Shown in pieces: positions 1 to 9,910 of a stretch of DNA of 64,000 nt. How positions within the stretch are numbered: position 1 is the stretch's first letter; each line of letters begins with the position of its first letter. The position numbers and the translations under genes are program-made. Origin of the DNA: Lapidilactobacillus achengensis (GTDB lineage Bacteria > Bacillota > Bacilli > Lactobacillales > Lactobacillaceae); assembly GCF_003946655.1 (NCBI RefSeq), contig NZ_RHOV01000001.1, positions 124,001 to 188,000 on the forward strand, given 5' to 3'. A model generated the notes under the pieces. It did not search any database. It worked only from the letters and a program-made list of their open reading frames with translations, and had not been told where the DNA came from.

Positions 1-349
1 CTGGCAGGGTCACCAGTTCGGCCCGCGTTTGGGGCACTTGGCCGCCAAAGTCACTTAGGAGTTTGCGACCCAACGCGACTAAATATTTGGCTTTATTGTG
101 ATAGAGTCCGATCGTTTTGATGTAAGGTTCGACTTCCGCCGGGGTGGCCGCGGCTAAGGCAGCGGCGTCCGGAAAACGCGCAAACAAAGCCGGAGTCGCC
201 TTATTCACCGAGACATCCGTGGCCTGAGCGCTGAGTAAAACCGAAACCACTTTCTGAAACGGCGTGCGCGCGTCTAAGCTGGGCACGGCGTTGGGATATA
301 AAGCAATGATCCGTTCAATGGCCAGACGAGTCTCGTCTTTTGATAACAT
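1..349 (-). CDS. nth: Endonuclease III, N-terminal part (runs off the window)
   Basis: Base-excision repair DNA glycosylase/AP lyase that removes oxidised pyrimidines. Only about the first 116 residues are present and the 3' part lies before base 1. The visible protein starts MLSKDETRLAIERI and contains the HhH-GPD family signature region FQKVVSVLLSAQATD followed by VNKATPALF and IGLYHNKAKYL, matching the N-terminal helical domain of Nth. The catalytic Lys and Asp and the 4Fe-4S cysteines would be outside the window. The ATG at 347-349 follows a GAAAGGGATGGG ribosome site. It is last in a minus-strand run dinG, ypmB-like, asnS, dnaD, nth, an order known from Bacillales and Lactobacillales, which supports the assignment. 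Confidence 0.9.
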   Translation of the reverse strand, partial: MLSKDETRLAIERIIALYPNAVPSLDARTPFQKVVSVLLSAQATDVSVNKATPALFARFPDAAALAAATPAEVEPYIKTIGLYHNKAKYLVALGRKLLSDFGGQVPQTRAELVTLP

Positions 350-486
350 TTTCCCATCCCTTTCATCTTGATGCCGGCACAACGATGGCGAAGTCCCCCA
401 TTACCACCGCCGCAGGGCCAACAAGCTTGCTAAGTCAATGGACCCCTTTGTCGACACTAAAGAACGACCGCCAAAACTGGCTGAAG

Positions 487-1107
487 CTAATTGAATTTAG
501 CTTTATACTTCTGGAGGTCGGTAGCGTTGGTAATGTGCCGCTTTTGCCAATCCAATAGAATCCGATCGATGTAGCGAAGTGACCGCGCGTCGCTAAGCAC
601 GGCCTCACGCAAGGCCAAGCGGATCAGATCCACACTGTAACGGTCGCGATTAAGCCAGTTGTCGATGGTTTCCATTTCGAATGGGGATAAGGTGCGACCA
701 AATTCCACTTGAAATTCTTTGTAGAGTTTGCTGATCTCGGCTTGTTCCGCTTGAAATGTTTGGACCGCTTGTTGCTGATCACGTAATTGGGCGACTCGTT
801 GAAAGAATGGCGCCACGCTATACTGATCGCGGTGCTGCTCTTGATACGTATCAGTCGTCACACTGATGAAATGTTGTTGCGTCAGTTGAGATAGAACTTG
901 GTAAACCTCCCCCACCGGCTTTTTGACAACTAAGGCCAGTTGATCCGGACTAGGAAACTTCTCATCCCGCTGGCTATATTTAACGATTTGTAGAAAAATT
1001 GCCAACTGATGATCGTTCATACCAAGTTCGGCATAGTGATCTAAAATCAAGTTGGCAATTACCGTGTAAGAGGTTCCGACCAAATCGTTGATAGTAAATT
1101 CAGTCAT
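487..1107 (-). CDS. dnaD: DNA replication initiation protein DnaD
   Basis: Primosomal protein that helps load the replicative helicase with DnaA, DnaB and DnaI. The 206-residue product has an N-terminal winged-helix-like half (about residues 1-100, with FLQIVKYSQRDEKFPSPDQLA) and a C-terminal DnaD/DnaB_2 domain (about 120-200) containing FQVEFGRTLSPFEMETIDNW and the YIDRILLDWQKRHITN motif, close to the YxxxIL..W consensus of the family. Start is the ATG at 1107 behind AAAGGAACC. It sits between asnS and nth, its usual place. The roughly 137-bp gap to nth holds no other gene I can support. Confidence 0.93.
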   Translation of the reverse strand: MTEFTINDLVGTSYTVIANLILDHYAELGMNDHQLAIFLQIVKYSQRDEKFPSPDQLALVVKKPVGEVYQVLSQLTQQHFISVTTDTYQEQHRDQYSVAPFFQRVAQLRDQQQAVQTFQAEQAEISKLYKEFQVEFGRTLSPFEMETIDNWLNRDRYSVDLIRLALREAVLSDARSLRYIDRILLDWQKRHITNATDLQKYKAKFN

Positions 1108-1162
1108 TTGATCACGGTTCCTTTTTTAAAATAGTGGCGAAATTGCCGCCTGCGCTGGTTGC

Positions 1163-2461
1163 TTACGGTTCGATCCGATTGATCATCCGAGGGAACGGAA
1201 TCGCCTCACGCAGGTGATCTAACTTGCAGATCCAAGTGATCGCCCGTTCAAAACCTAAGCCGAAGCCGGAATGAGGGGTGCTGCCGTATTTGCGTAAATC
1301 TAAATACCAATCGTAATCAGATTCCTTCAGACCAGCGTCCAAGATTCGTTGCTTTAAGACCTCGTAGTCCGTTTCCCGCTCGGAGCCGCCGATGATCTCG
1401 CCGTAACCTTCAGGCGCTAACAAATCCGCGCATAAATAAACGTCATCACGATCAGGCGCCTTCTTCATGTAAAACGGTTTGATCGCCACGGGGTAGTTGA
1501 GAACAAAGACGGGTTGGTCAAATTGATCGGATAAGAAGGTCTCGTCCGGCGCGCCAAAATCATCGCCCCATTTAATATCCGTGCCATGATCTTGCAACAT
1601 CTTGACCGCTTCATCATAGCTGATCCGCGGATAAGGCAACTTGGTATATTTCTTCAGAACTTCCGGATCGCGACCTAATAAATGTAACTCGTAGTCACAA
1701 TTATCCAACACGCTTTGCACCAGATAGGCAATATACTTCTCTTGGACCGCCAAGCTTTCCTCTTGGTGCGTGAAAGCCATTTCCGGTTCGATCATCCAAA
1801 ATTCAGTCAAGTGCCGCCGAGTCTTTGATTTCTCCGCCCGGAAAGTTGGGCCAAAGGAGAAGACCTTGCCAAACGCCTGCGCGCCAGCTTCCATGTAAAG
1901 TTGACCACTTTGGCTCAAGTAAGCGTCATGATCGAAGTAATCGATCTGGAAGAGTTCGGTTGTCCCTTCTGGCGCCGAGCCAGTTAGAATTGGGGGATCG
2001 ATCTTGATGAATCCTTCTTGATTGAAGAATTCATAGGTAGCCCGAATCATTTCATTGCGAATCTGCATGATTGCGAAGGGCCGCTTCGACCGCAGCCAGA
2101 GGTGACGGTGATCCAATAGAAATTCGATCCCATGATCTTTCGGTGTGATGGGATAATCGTTGCTTTCGCCAATGATCTCAATATCGCTGACTTCGATCTC
2201 ATAACCGAAATGCGAACGGGTATCTTGATGGATCGTGCCGGTGACCCAGAAACTTGTTTCCTGATGCATCTCTTTGGCCGCTTCGAAGACTTCCGGCGCG
2301 ACATTATTCTTGACGATCACCCCTTGGAAAAAGGCGCTCCCGTCACGTAATTGCAGAAAGGCGATTTTTCCGCTGGAGCGTTTGTCTGTTAGCCAAACGC
2401 CAATTTTAACTTCTTCGTCAACGTGATCTTTAGCCTCGTCGATGCGAATGATTTGTACCAT
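1163..2461 (-). CDS. asnS: Asparaginyl-tRNA synthetase
   Basis: Charges tRNA-Asn with asparagine. The class IIb architecture is visible: an N-terminal OB-fold anticodon-binding domain (about residues 1-110), then the catalytic domain with motif 2 ([20 protein letters not shown]) and the C-terminal motif 3 region ([27 protein letters not shown]). The GFGLGFER ending and F in motif 2 fit AsnRS rather than AspRS. Length about 432 residues is normal. An in-frame TTG five codons upstream overlaps the Shine-Dalgarno GGGAG, so the ATG at 2461 is the better start. Bacillus has aspB between ypmB and asnS; here aspB is missing. No T-box motif is visible upstream, so expression probably comes from the ypmB promoter. 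Confidence 0.96.
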   Translation of the reverse strand: MVQIIRIDEAKDHVDEEVKIGVWLTDKRSSGKIAFLQLRDGSAFFQGVIVKNNVAPEVFEAAKEMHQETSFWVTGTIHQDTRSHFGYEIEVSDIEIIGESNDYPITPKDHGIEFLLDHRHLWLRSKRPFAIMQIRNEMIRATYEFFNQEGFIKIDPPILTGSAPEGTTELFQIDYFDHDAYLSQSGQLYMEAGAQAFGKVFSFGPTFRAEKSKTRRHLTEFWMIEPEMAFTHQEESLAVQEKYIAYLVQSVLDNCDYELHLLGRDPEVLKKYTKLPYPRISYDEAVKMLQDHGTDIKWGDDFGAPDETFLSDQFDQPVFVLNYPVAIKPFYMKKAPDRDDVYLCADLLAPEGYGEIIGGSERETDYEVLKQRILDAGLKESDYDWYLDLRKYGSTPHSGFGLGFERAITWICKLDHLREAIPFPRMINRIEP

Positions 2462-2509
2462 CTTAAAAACTCCCAACTTTTATTTAATCTTGCTTCAACC
2501 CATTACAAA

Positions 2510-2986
2510 TTATAAGTTATCGATCAAATCGACTGTCTTGCCCGTATAGAAATCAACCAGGCGATAGCTGAGTCGCCCATTACGTTTCTTCGTCGCGACT
2601 TCCCAAACTGGTTCGCCCGCATCGATGCCTAAATTGATCCCATAGATTTTCTGTGGAGCTTGTTGCGTTTGGACCTGCGCTCGGACAGCTGCCTGGGTCA
2701 ACCCCCGGCGTGCCGCCAGCACCTTGATCTTACCGGTTTTGCCATTGACGATCACGTAGGTCAGCTGGTCTTTCTGATTATAGCCAGCCACCGCATAATA
2801 AGTCTGCTGGCGGTGATAAATCATAAAGTCAGTGGTGCGCGTCAAATTCCCGGCCTTCTTAGCAATGGCTTCTGTTTGCCGTTGCGCGCTGATCCGCGGC
2901 ATCATGGTCGCCAAATACAGACCCACCAGTAAAACCACGGCTGCCAGAACACTGATCCAAATCGTGCGTTTGCGCCGTCGCGTCAT
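2510..2986 (-). CDS. YpmB-like membrane-anchored DUF5590/PepSY protein
   Basis: Small protein of unknown function with one N-terminal membrane segment (about residues 9-28, WISVLAAVVLLVGLYLATMM) preceded by a very basic cytosolic tip (MTRRRKR), so it is probably an extracytoplasmic domain tethered to the membrane. The rest is a PepSY-like alpha/beta domain with the VIVNGKTGKIKVL and VDFYTGKTVDLI pair typical of YpmB/DUF5590. Start ATG follows AAAGGAGTG. Its place between dinG and asnS matches Bacillus ypmB; the small ypmA gene that sits there in Bacillus is not visible. Function is inferred from synteny only. Confidence 0.8.
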   Translation of the reverse strand: MTRRRKRTIWISVLAAVVLLVGLYLATMMPRISAQRQTEAIAKKAGNLTRTTDFMIYHRQQTYYAVAGYNQKDQLTYVIVNGKTGKIKVLAARRGLTQAAVRAQVQTQQAPQKIYGINLGIDAGEPVWEVATKKRNGRLSYRLVDFYTGKTVDLIDNL

Positions 2987-3096
2987 CGTGGTTCACTCCT
3001 TTGAAAAAGTCCCGCCTCGCCGCCTCAGCCAGTTGCACCTTCCCGATCAGCTCCAGAAAGGTGGCTGGTATTGAGCAGCCAAGGGTCACTGAAATT

Positions 3097-3124
3097 ATTA
3101 TAGCAAAAAAACCCGGCTTTGGAA
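3097..3124 (-). promoter_or_regulatory. Probable promoter for the ypmB-asnS-dnaD-nth run
   Basis: On the minus strand an extended -10 (TTTGC then TATAAT at 3102-3097) lies about 110 bp before the ypmB-like start. The -35 region (TTCCAA at 3124-3119, spacing 16) is weak, so recognition would rest on the extended -10. Confidence 0.5.
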
Positions 3125-3205
3125 CGTTAAGTCGGTAAATACTCCTTTTTTTAGCTGAACTTAAGGTTTACCGATTGGTTTCAGTCGCGCCAGTTCGGCG
3201 ACCGC

Positions 3206-5965
3206 CTAGGCTTTAAGGAAATCGTGAATGTGGTCGGGTAAGAGCGAATTAGCCAGCTTGACGCGAGGGAGGCCCGCGGGAAAGGCCTGTTGAACGATCC
3301 CGGCGTAGCTACTTTCATCCAGGCGTTCGTCCAAAACCACCACTAAACCGCGATCGTCTTCCGAACGAATCAACCGGCCGAACCCTTGCTTGAGTTTCAA
3401 GACCGCTCGGGGCAGGCCGTCATCCCAGAAGGGGCTGCCGGAGCCATGACTGGCCAGTTGTTGTTGCCGATAATTGGTCATCGGATTTTTCGGGGACTCA
3501 AACGGGATCCTGGTAATGATCAACAAGGATAGTTGTTGCCCCGGGAAATCGATCCCCTCCCAGAAACTTTGCGAACCCAATAAAATCCCGTTATTGGTAA
3601 ACCGGAACCGTTTGGCAATTTTGTCATTACTGCCGGTGATCCCCTGGGCCATGATCTCCCGCTCCCCACCTAAAACCCGTTGCAAGGGGTAGTAGACGTT
3701 CTTGACACTGGCCAATGAATTGAAGAGGATCAAGGTCTGCGCCTGGGTTTTCCGCAGGATCGGCAAAATCACCGCCACCAACCAATGATCGTAGTCGGCG
3801 CCATTCTCGGAGGGTGAATAAGTGGTCGCGGGGGTGACCAATTCGGCCTTTTGACCATAATCGAAAGGCGATGGTAATTGTAAAAGGTCAACTTGCTGGC
3901 GCTGATAATGCAATTGTTTCAGGAAATAGCTGAAATCGGTGCCGATCGCTAACGACGCGCCGGTATAAATTTGGCGGGGAAACTGCTGGTCAAGGGCCTG
4001 ACGCATGACTTCGTGTGAACGTGCCAACCAATTGAAGCGATAATTGATGCCATCATCATCCAGATCCAAATAAAATCCGAACTCGCTAAAGGCCTGCTCC
4101 TGCAAACGCGTCTGCGCATTTTCTAACTGATCGAGACCGCGCTCCAATTTGGTGTTGAGCCGCTGCCAATCGGTGACTTTTTGCCGGGTGCTAGACTGCA
4201 ATTGGCTGGCGCTGAAGTTCTGTTCCAGCGCGAAACTGGCTTCCAAATAATGATCGAGGGCGCGACAAGTCTGACGCAAGGTTCCGATCAGACGTTGGCG
4301 CTCATCCGGATTGGCGGTCAGATCCAAATAAACGGGCTTGGTAATAAAGCTAGCGTGGGCCAAGAGCAGCACCGAATCATTCAAGGTCAAGAGTTCTTGT
4401 TGGAACAAATTCAGCAAGCTACGCGTCTCGGTCAAATGCAAATAACTTTGTTCCAACGTGGGTTCCACATCATTATTATCAATCAGGGTGTGCAACAACT
4501 CCAAGGCTTGGCGCGCCCAGCTAACAAGGCGCATCACCGAGAAGTAATGGTGCGAACTGTTGGTCAGATCATCGGCGAAATGCTGGGCTTCATCCACCAC
4601 CAAAATCTGCTGGTCGGCTGTGAACTCAGCTAAATGTTGGGCCAAGTACGCGTTATTGGTGATGGTAATATCCGCCTGGGCCGCTTGAGTGACGATGCGC
4701 CGCCAAAAGTCGACCGCGGCGTAGGGACTGCTGGCGGTCAGTTGCGGCAAATGGTTGATGCTTTGGAAAAAGGCAGTTTCGTAATTCGTCATTTGGAGCT
4801 CGTCTAAATCGCCGGTTTTGGTTTGCATCAGCCAGATCAACAGGCGCATTTCATTGATGACAGAACCACGATTCTGCGGACCCTGCCGCAAGTAGCGGGT
4901 GAAACGATCCAAATCAACATAGTGGCTGGCGCTTTTTAGAATGGCCGCGCTGAAATGGGTTTGCCGCAAATCATTGAGTAAGGGCACCGCTTGTCGATAA
5001 AGTTGGTTTTGTAAAACCGTGGTCGGCGTGGTAATCACTAACCGCAAGGGCGTGGGCGCCGCTGTCAATTGGTACGATAACGGCAGCAAATAACCCAGCG
5101 ATTTCCCGATCCCCGTAGGCGCCTCGATCACCAACGGCCGCCCTGCCGGCTCATGGCGATGTTGCTGAATAAAGTCCATCATTTTGAACTGACTTTGGCG
5201 CGGGCGTAATAATTTGCCCCAAAGTTGCATTTTCGCCGTGAATGTTTCCGGATACTGGGCGACGGGCCCCAGCGGCTGGCTGGTTGCCGCTGGTAAGGGC
5301 CGCCGCAAGACCAATTCACCCACTTGCACCAAGTGATCGGGTAACGGTTGCTGATGCCGCCGCGAAGCCGCCCGCTGGAAAACCTGTCCGGTCTCCCGGC
5401 TCAAATAGCGGCCGAGGCGACCAAGTTGTTGCAAGACAGGACCAGGTACTTGGTCGATCCGCTTAAGGAGCAGCAGCAAAATTTTGGCAGTGGCGATCGC
5501 GTCACTGTCCGCTTGGTGAGGATGTTTGTGGGTGATATTCAGATATTGACTCAAGTCTTGCAGCCGATAACTGGCCGCTTGGGGTAACATGATCTGGGCC
5601 AACTCCACGGTATCGATCGCCGTCACATGAAGCGGCGGCAAGCCGACATCTTGAAAGGCCTCGTTCAAAAAAGGAAGATCGAAATTCACGTTATGGGCGA
5701 CAAAAATTTTGTTTGCTAAAAGTTGTTGGAGGGTCGCGGCCACTTCCTTAAAAGTTGGCGCCTGCTCAAGCTTCTTCGGATCTAGCTTGGTTAGCTGGAG
5801 AACCTCCAAGGGCACTTCACGCTGGGGATTCAGATCCAGCGAAATATGTTCGGTCAATTGCCGATCATGAATGATCGCGCACCCAAATTGAATGATTCGA
5901 TTGCCAGCACCACGCTGGGTCCCGGTCGTTTCAAGATCCACCACCGCATAATCTCGAGTGTTCAC
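3206..5965 (-). CDS. dinG: DinG-family helicase with N-terminal 3'-5' exonuclease domain
   Basis: Predicted nuclease-helicase. The first about 170 residues are a DnaQ/DEDD exonuclease domain: AVVDLETTGTQRG (ExoI, D and E), HNVNFDLPFL (ExoII) and HQADSDAIATAKIL (ExoIII). The remainder is an XPD-like superfamily 2 helicase: Walker A APTGIGKSLGYLLP, DEAH-box VVDEAQHF, and helicase motif VI in LKQGFGRLIRSEDDRG. The four iron-sulfur cysteines of E. coli DinG are not apparent, as in other Gram-positive DinG proteins. The longest frame begins at an ATG that is part of the Shine-Dalgarno GGAGGTGAGG; I place the start at the GTG at 5965, giving about 919 residues. It is followed by ypmB-asnS as in Bacillus. 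Confidence 0.93.
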   Translation of the reverse strand: MNTRDYAVVDLETTGTQRGAGNRIIQFGCAIIHDRQLTEHISLDLNPQREVPLEVLQLTKLDPKKLEQAPTFKEVAATLQQLLANKIFVAHNVNFDLPFLNEAFQDVGLPPLHVTAIDTVELAQIMLPQAASYRLQDLSQYLNITHKHPHQADSDAIATAKILLLLLKRIDQVPGPVLQQLGRLGRYLSRETGQVFQRAASRRHQQPLPDHLVQVGELVLRRPLPAATSQPLGPVAQYPETFTAKMQLWGKLLRPRQSQFKMMDFIQQHRHEPAGRPLVIEAPTGIGKSLGYLLPLSYQLTAAPTPLRLVITTPTTVLQNQLYRQAVPLLNDLRQTHFSAAILKSASHYVDLDRFTRYLRQGPQNRGSVINEMRLLIWLMQTKTGDLDELQMTNYETAFFQSINHLPQLTASSPYAAVDFWRRIVTQAAQADITITNNAYLAQHLAEFTADQQILVVDEAQHFADDLTNSSHHYFSVMRLVSWARQALELLHTLIDNNDVEPTLEQSYLHLTETRSLLNLFQQELLTLNDSVLLLAHASFITKPVYLDLTANPDERQRLIGTLRQTCRALDHYLEASFALEQNFSASQLQSSTRQKVTDWQRLNTKLERGLDQLENAQTRLQEQAFSEFGFYLDLDDDGINYRFNWLARSHEVMRQALDQQFPRQIYTGASLAIGTDFSYFLKQLHYQRQQVDLLQLPSPFDYGQKAELVTPATTYSPSENGADYDHWLVAVILPILRKTQAQTLILFNSLASVKNVYYPLQRVLGGEREIMAQGITGSNDKIAKRFRFTNNGILLGSQSFWEGIDFPGQQLSLLIITRIPFESPKNPMTNYRQQQLASHGSGSPFWDDGLPRAVLKLKQGFGRLIRSEDDRGLVVVLDERLDESSYAGIVQQAFPAGLPRVKLANSLLPDHIHDFLKA

Positions 5966-6004
5966 CACCCTCACCTCCATTCATTCCATAATTGTTCCAA
6001 TAAA

Positions 6005-9000
6005 TCACGCTGTCAAATTATTTCCCGTCAACGCCACCAATTTATTCGCGCTCAGGAAATAGAGATACTGTTGTGAAACCGGTCGTTGCAAAATACTGCT
6101 TAACGCCTGGCCATATAAATTCAGTTGACCGCGATATTTCTCAATCAGGGCCGCTAAGCGCTTAGCTTGATTTGGCCCACTACCAAGATGATCCGTCTTA
6201 TAATCGAAGAGAATCACCTCATCCGGCGTGATCACGTACCCGTCCATAATACCATGAACCAGCAGATTTTGGATCTCGGGTTCATCTGGCATGGCGAAAA
6301 TCGCCTGGGCCGGCAGCAATAGCGAGAACGGCACCTCACGAAAAACTTGATTTTCAGGCGCCTGCAGGAGTTGACCCAAGTCAGTGGCGAAGAAATTTTG
6401 AACGGCTGTTAAGTCAATCCGTGCAGCCACCGCAGCATCGATCAAGCCGGCCGTGGTCAATTCTTGACGCAGGCCAGCTAAATAAGCCAAAGTCATCGTT
6501 TGGCGCAAATCAACGCGCTGTAGCAAAAGATGCGTCGCGGTCCCGATTTGAGCGCCAGTGACTTCCTGCGTCGCCGTCAAGAAGGCCGGCGCCGGAAACT
6601 CTTGGTCCAAATAGCGACCACTTGGGGCGGGCTGCCTAGATGCCACGGGCTCGTCCATTTTGGCGTTCGCTGCGGCCGGTTGTAAGCTAGCCGCGGTCTG
6701 ACCGGTGGCTAGTGGCAAGAAGCTCAACTGAAATTGATCGGGATCGGCAAAGGCTTGTTTGATTTCGGAAACCGACTGATAGGCGGTCGTCTGAGTGGCG
6801 GTTTGGTGCGGATATTGAAAGTCGAGCAACTTCGTGATGGTCGCCGCCAACTTCTCATCTAAATGAGTTAAGGTGGTAGGTGCCGTTTTCGGTGCGGCCA
6901 TGCTTGGCTGGATCGTTTGCATCAATTCTGGCGCTTGGTACAAGTGGATCAAGAAATCGGCCTGATTCAGGGCGATTTTGGCGGCGCTATCGGTTTGATC
7001 ACTGCCACCGCTGATCTGCAACTTCGGTGAGCGCAGGACCGCGGGCAAAATCATACTTAAGAAGTTATGAAGTTTGCTGGGATCTCGGAGTGTCACTGGT
7101 AGTAACGGTGTTTGCTCCGCTTCCGGATTCTCGAATTTCGCTAAGGTGCTCTCCCAAGTGTCGATCGCGCCGACCAGCAGCAATTTCTGCTTGGCCCGAG
7201 TCAAGGCCACATAGAGTTTCCGCATTTCCTCGGCGATACTCCCCTGTTGCCGCTGTTGGCGAATGAACGTGTCGATCAAGGTCGGATATTTGATCCGCGT
7301 TTGACGGTCATAATATTTCAGCCCTAACCCCAGCTGGCCATCAAGCACGACGGCGTTTTTGGTGTAGTCACTGTTATTGAAGCCATGGTCCAGATCATAA
7401 AGGCAGACGATCGGGAACTCCAGCCCCTTACTGCCATGGATGGTCATGAGTTGAACCGCGTCTTGATCGGCATCGCCTACTTGCGCTTGGGCCAAGTCCT
7501 GCTGATGACTCTGCATCTCTGCGATGAAGTCAATAAATTGATAAAGCCCTTTGAAGCTGGACTGTTCATAGACAAAAGCGCGTTGATACAAGGCGTGCAA
7601 GTTCATCGAGCGTTGCAAACCGCCAGGCATCCCACCCACATAATTTAAATAACCGGTGGTTTGATAAATTCGCCAAACCAATTCGGCGATGCTGTGTTGC
7701 GCGCTATAATCACGAAAGTCCTGTAACATAGCCAAAAAGTCCTGCGACTTCTTGGCCAGCGTCCGCAGTTGATCGCTAAGTTGACCGGGTTCGCTGGTCT
7801 GGCTTGTCGTTGCCTGTTCTGCCGCCACCGGGTCAATTGCTTCGGCGGCTGGAACGCTTAAAGCCGCCAGTGCTTGCAGCGCTTGGTAGAAGTTACCTGT
7901 GCGTTGGCGCCCGCGGATCGCCGCCAGATCATTCTCATCGAAATCACCGATCGGTGACCGCAAAACTGTCACCAGTGGAATATCTTGTTCCGGATTGTTG
8001 ATCAACGCCAGCAGTGCCAGCATCACTTGGATCTCGGTCGTTTGGAAATAATCATTGGCATCTTGCACATACACGGGGATTCCAAATTCAGCCAATTGAT
8101 TGACGATTTCCAAATTATTGGCCCGGGTTGGCACCAGGATCGCCACATCCCGATAAGCCATCGGACGTAGCGGCTGATCAGGGCCATCACAGATTTGATA
8201 GCCGCTGGCGTGCATTTGTTGCAAACGTCGTCCCAAAATCGCGATCGTCGCCTGCTTTTTATCAAAAGCGGCGTAGGCTTCGGGACTGATCCCTGCGGAT
8301 TCCGCGGCCGCGCCGCTATTTTTAGCTTCATATAGTAACAATTCGGTGGTGGTGCCCAAGCTGGCTGGATAGGCGGTGGCGCCGGTTTTCAGTTGCGCGT
8401 CCTCATCATAATCCAGTTCGACCAGATCATGGTGCATCAATTGCTCAAAGATAAAATTAGTGCTGGCGTTGATGTTCTCGGCCGAGCGGAAGTTTTCGGC
8501 CAAAATGATCCGCTCACCTGGGTTGGACGTTGCTTTGAAGGCCGCGTATTTATCCAGAAACTTCCGCGGGTCGGCCTGGCGAAAGCCATAAATCGACTGT
8601 TTAACATCCCCGACCATGAATAAATTACCTGGATCGCGTTGGGACACCGTCTGCAAAATCGCTTCCTGCAACGGGTTGATATCCTGATACTCGTCGACCA
8701 TCACCTCGTGGAACCGTTGTTGATAGTAATCGCGAACCGGCCGTGTTTGGTCTTGAGGGTCTTGATAGCTCAAAAGTTGCCAAGTCAATTGTTCCAAATC
8801 GTTGAAGTCCAAGGCCTTCAGACGACGCTTCTCGGTTTGATAAGCCGAAATGAATTCGGTGGTGATTTTGGCTAAAGTCTGAACCACTTGTTGGGCTTTT
8901 TTCTGATCGGCGACAATTTGCGTTTCGGAGCGTTGGAAATAATCCCCACTGAACTTCTTCAGATCTTCCCGGAGCGTTTGTAATAACCGACTGACCGTTA

Positions 9001-9910
9001 ACCGGGTATCTGTTTCGGCGGCGGTGATCACCTCCCCGTTCTTCTTTAACGCCTTCATGAAGCGGGCAGGCAACTGCAAGCCGGCAATCGTGTTCTTGAA
9101 ATCCGCGTAGGTTGGGTGGGGTTGGGCCAACAACGCCGTCAGCAACGCTAAACTAGCCGCCGCTGGTTCGGTGACGACTTCGGCCTTGATGATCGGTTTC
9201 GCGGTTTGCGCCAGGACCGTGAATTGTTGCTGCAACTGCTGACAACGTTGCCGGAAGTAAGGCGCCAACCATTTCTGATAAAACAGGCTACTATCAATTG
9301 TTTGATCGATTTGATAATTCTGGGTCAGACCGGTCAGCCACTGCCCGGTTTCCGGTCGAGTGATGGCAAAATAATACAATTGGAAAATCACTTGCGTCAA
9401 ACCGTCGTCAGAACGATCACTGCCGAATTGGTCCGCCAAGTCAAAGAATTCACGGTCATCCGCGTCGTAATAACGATCTCGCAATTCGCCCCAAACCTGC
9501 TCCATCAATAATTGCCGCTCGGTGTCATCGGTCAATAACCGGAAGCTGGGATCCAGATCCAGTAAATAATAGAATTTATGGATCACCTGCGAGCAAAAGG
9601 CGTGTAAGGTGCTGATTTGCGCCGCCGCCAATAAGTTGATTTGCTTGCGGAGCCGTTGTTGTTCGGGGGCTTGGGCACGGGCCAATTCTTGTTCTAAGGC
9701 CTTGCGGATCCGCGCCTGCATCTCGGCCGCCGCGGCGTCCGTGAAGGTCACGACCAGTAATTGGTCCAGATCTGTCCCCTGCTCCAAAATCTCGGTGATC
9801 AACCGTTCCACCAAGACCGTGGTTTTGCCGGAGCCGGCCGAGGCTGACACGAGAATATCATGACCGTGATGACGAATCGCGTCTTGTTGCTGCTGGGTAA
9901 AATTAGGCAT
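6005..9910 (-). CDS. addA: ATP-dependent helicase/nuclease subunit A (AddA/RexA)
   Basis: Helicase-nuclease subunit of the AddAB (RexAB) complex, which resects double-strand breaks and feeds RecA-dependent repair. The 1301-residue protein starts with the UvrD-type Q motif FTQQQQDAIRHHG and Walker A SASAGSGKTTVLVERL. The Walker B region is VMVDEYQDINPLQ, and later motifs include FMVGDVKQSIYGFRQADP and MTIHGSKGLEFPIV. The C-terminal RecB-like nuclease shows HGIMDGYV and ILFDYKTDHL, the catalytic D and DYK residues. It overlaps the end of addB by 8 bp (the ATG lies inside the addB stop region), so translation is coupled. Length is typical for lactic acid bacteria. Confidence 0.96.
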   Translation of the reverse strand: MPNFTQQQQDAIRHHGHDILVSASAGSGKTTVLVERLITEILEQGTDLDQLLVVTFTDAAAAEMQARIRKALEQELARAQAPEQQRLRKQINLLAAAQISTLHAFCSQVIHKFYYLLDLDPSFRLLTDDTERQLLMEQVWGELRDRYYDADDREFFDLADQFGSDRSDDGLTQVIFQLYYFAITRPETGQWLTGLTQNYQIDQTIDSSLFYQKWLAPYFRQRCQQLQQQFTVLAQTAKPIIKAEVVTEPAAASLALLTALLAQPHPTYADFKNTIAGLQLPARFMKALKKNGEVITAAETDTRLTVSRLLQTLREDLKKFSGDYFQRSETQIVADQKKAQQVVQTLAKITTEFISAYQTEKRRLKALDFNDLEQLTWQLLSYQDPQDQTRPVRDYYQQRFHEVMVDEYQDINPLQEAILQTVSQRDPGNLFMVGDVKQSIYGFRQADPRKFLDKYAAFKATSNPGERIILAENFRSAENINASTNFIFEQLMHHDLVELDYDEDAQLKTGATAYPASLGTTTELLLYEAKNSGAAAESAGISPEAYAAFDKKQATIAILGRRLQQMHASGYQICDGPDQPLRPMAYRDVAILVPTRANNLEIVNQLAEFGIPVYVQDANDYFQTTEIQVMLALLALINNPEQDIPLVTVLRSPIGDFDENDLAAIRGRQRTGNFYQALQALAALSVPAAEAIDPVAAEQATTSQTSEPGQLSDQLRTLAKKSQDFLAMLQDFRDYSAQHSIAELVWRIYQTTGYLNYVGGMPGGLQRSMNLHALYQRAFVYEQSSFKGLYQFIDFIAEMQSHQQDLAQAQVGDADQDAVQLMTIHGSKGLEFPIVCLYDLDHGFNNSDYTKNAVVLDGQLGLGLKYYDRQTRIKYPTLIDTFIRQQRQQGSIAEEMRKLYVALTRAKQKLLLVGAIDTWESTLAKFENPEAEQTPLLPVTLRDPSKLHNFLSMILPAVLRSPKLQISGGSDQTDSAAKIALNQADFLIHLYQAPELMQTIQPSMAAPKTAPTTLTHLDEKLAATITKLLDFQYPHQTATQTTAYQSVSEIKQAFADPDQFQLSFLPLATGQTAASLQPAAANAKMDEPVASRQPAPSGRYLDQEFPAPAFLTATQEVTGAQIGTATHLLLQRVDLRQTMTLAYLAGLRQELTTAGLIDAAVAARIDLTAVQNFFATDLGQLLQAPENQVFREVPFSLLLPAQAIFAMPDEPEIQNLLVHGIMDGYVITPDEVILFDYKTDHLGSGPNQAKRLAALIEKYRGQLNLYGQALSSILQRPVSQQYLYFLSANKLVALTGNNLTA

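Noticed and set aside
2859-3089. 76-codon frame at the expected place of ypmA
   Set aside because: It overlaps the start of the ypmB-like gene in another frame and does not resemble YpmA.
3000-3100. T-box or other amino-acid leader before the ypmB-asnS run
   Set aside because: The conserved T-box sequence AGGGTGGNACCGCG is not present; only the glyQS leader has it.
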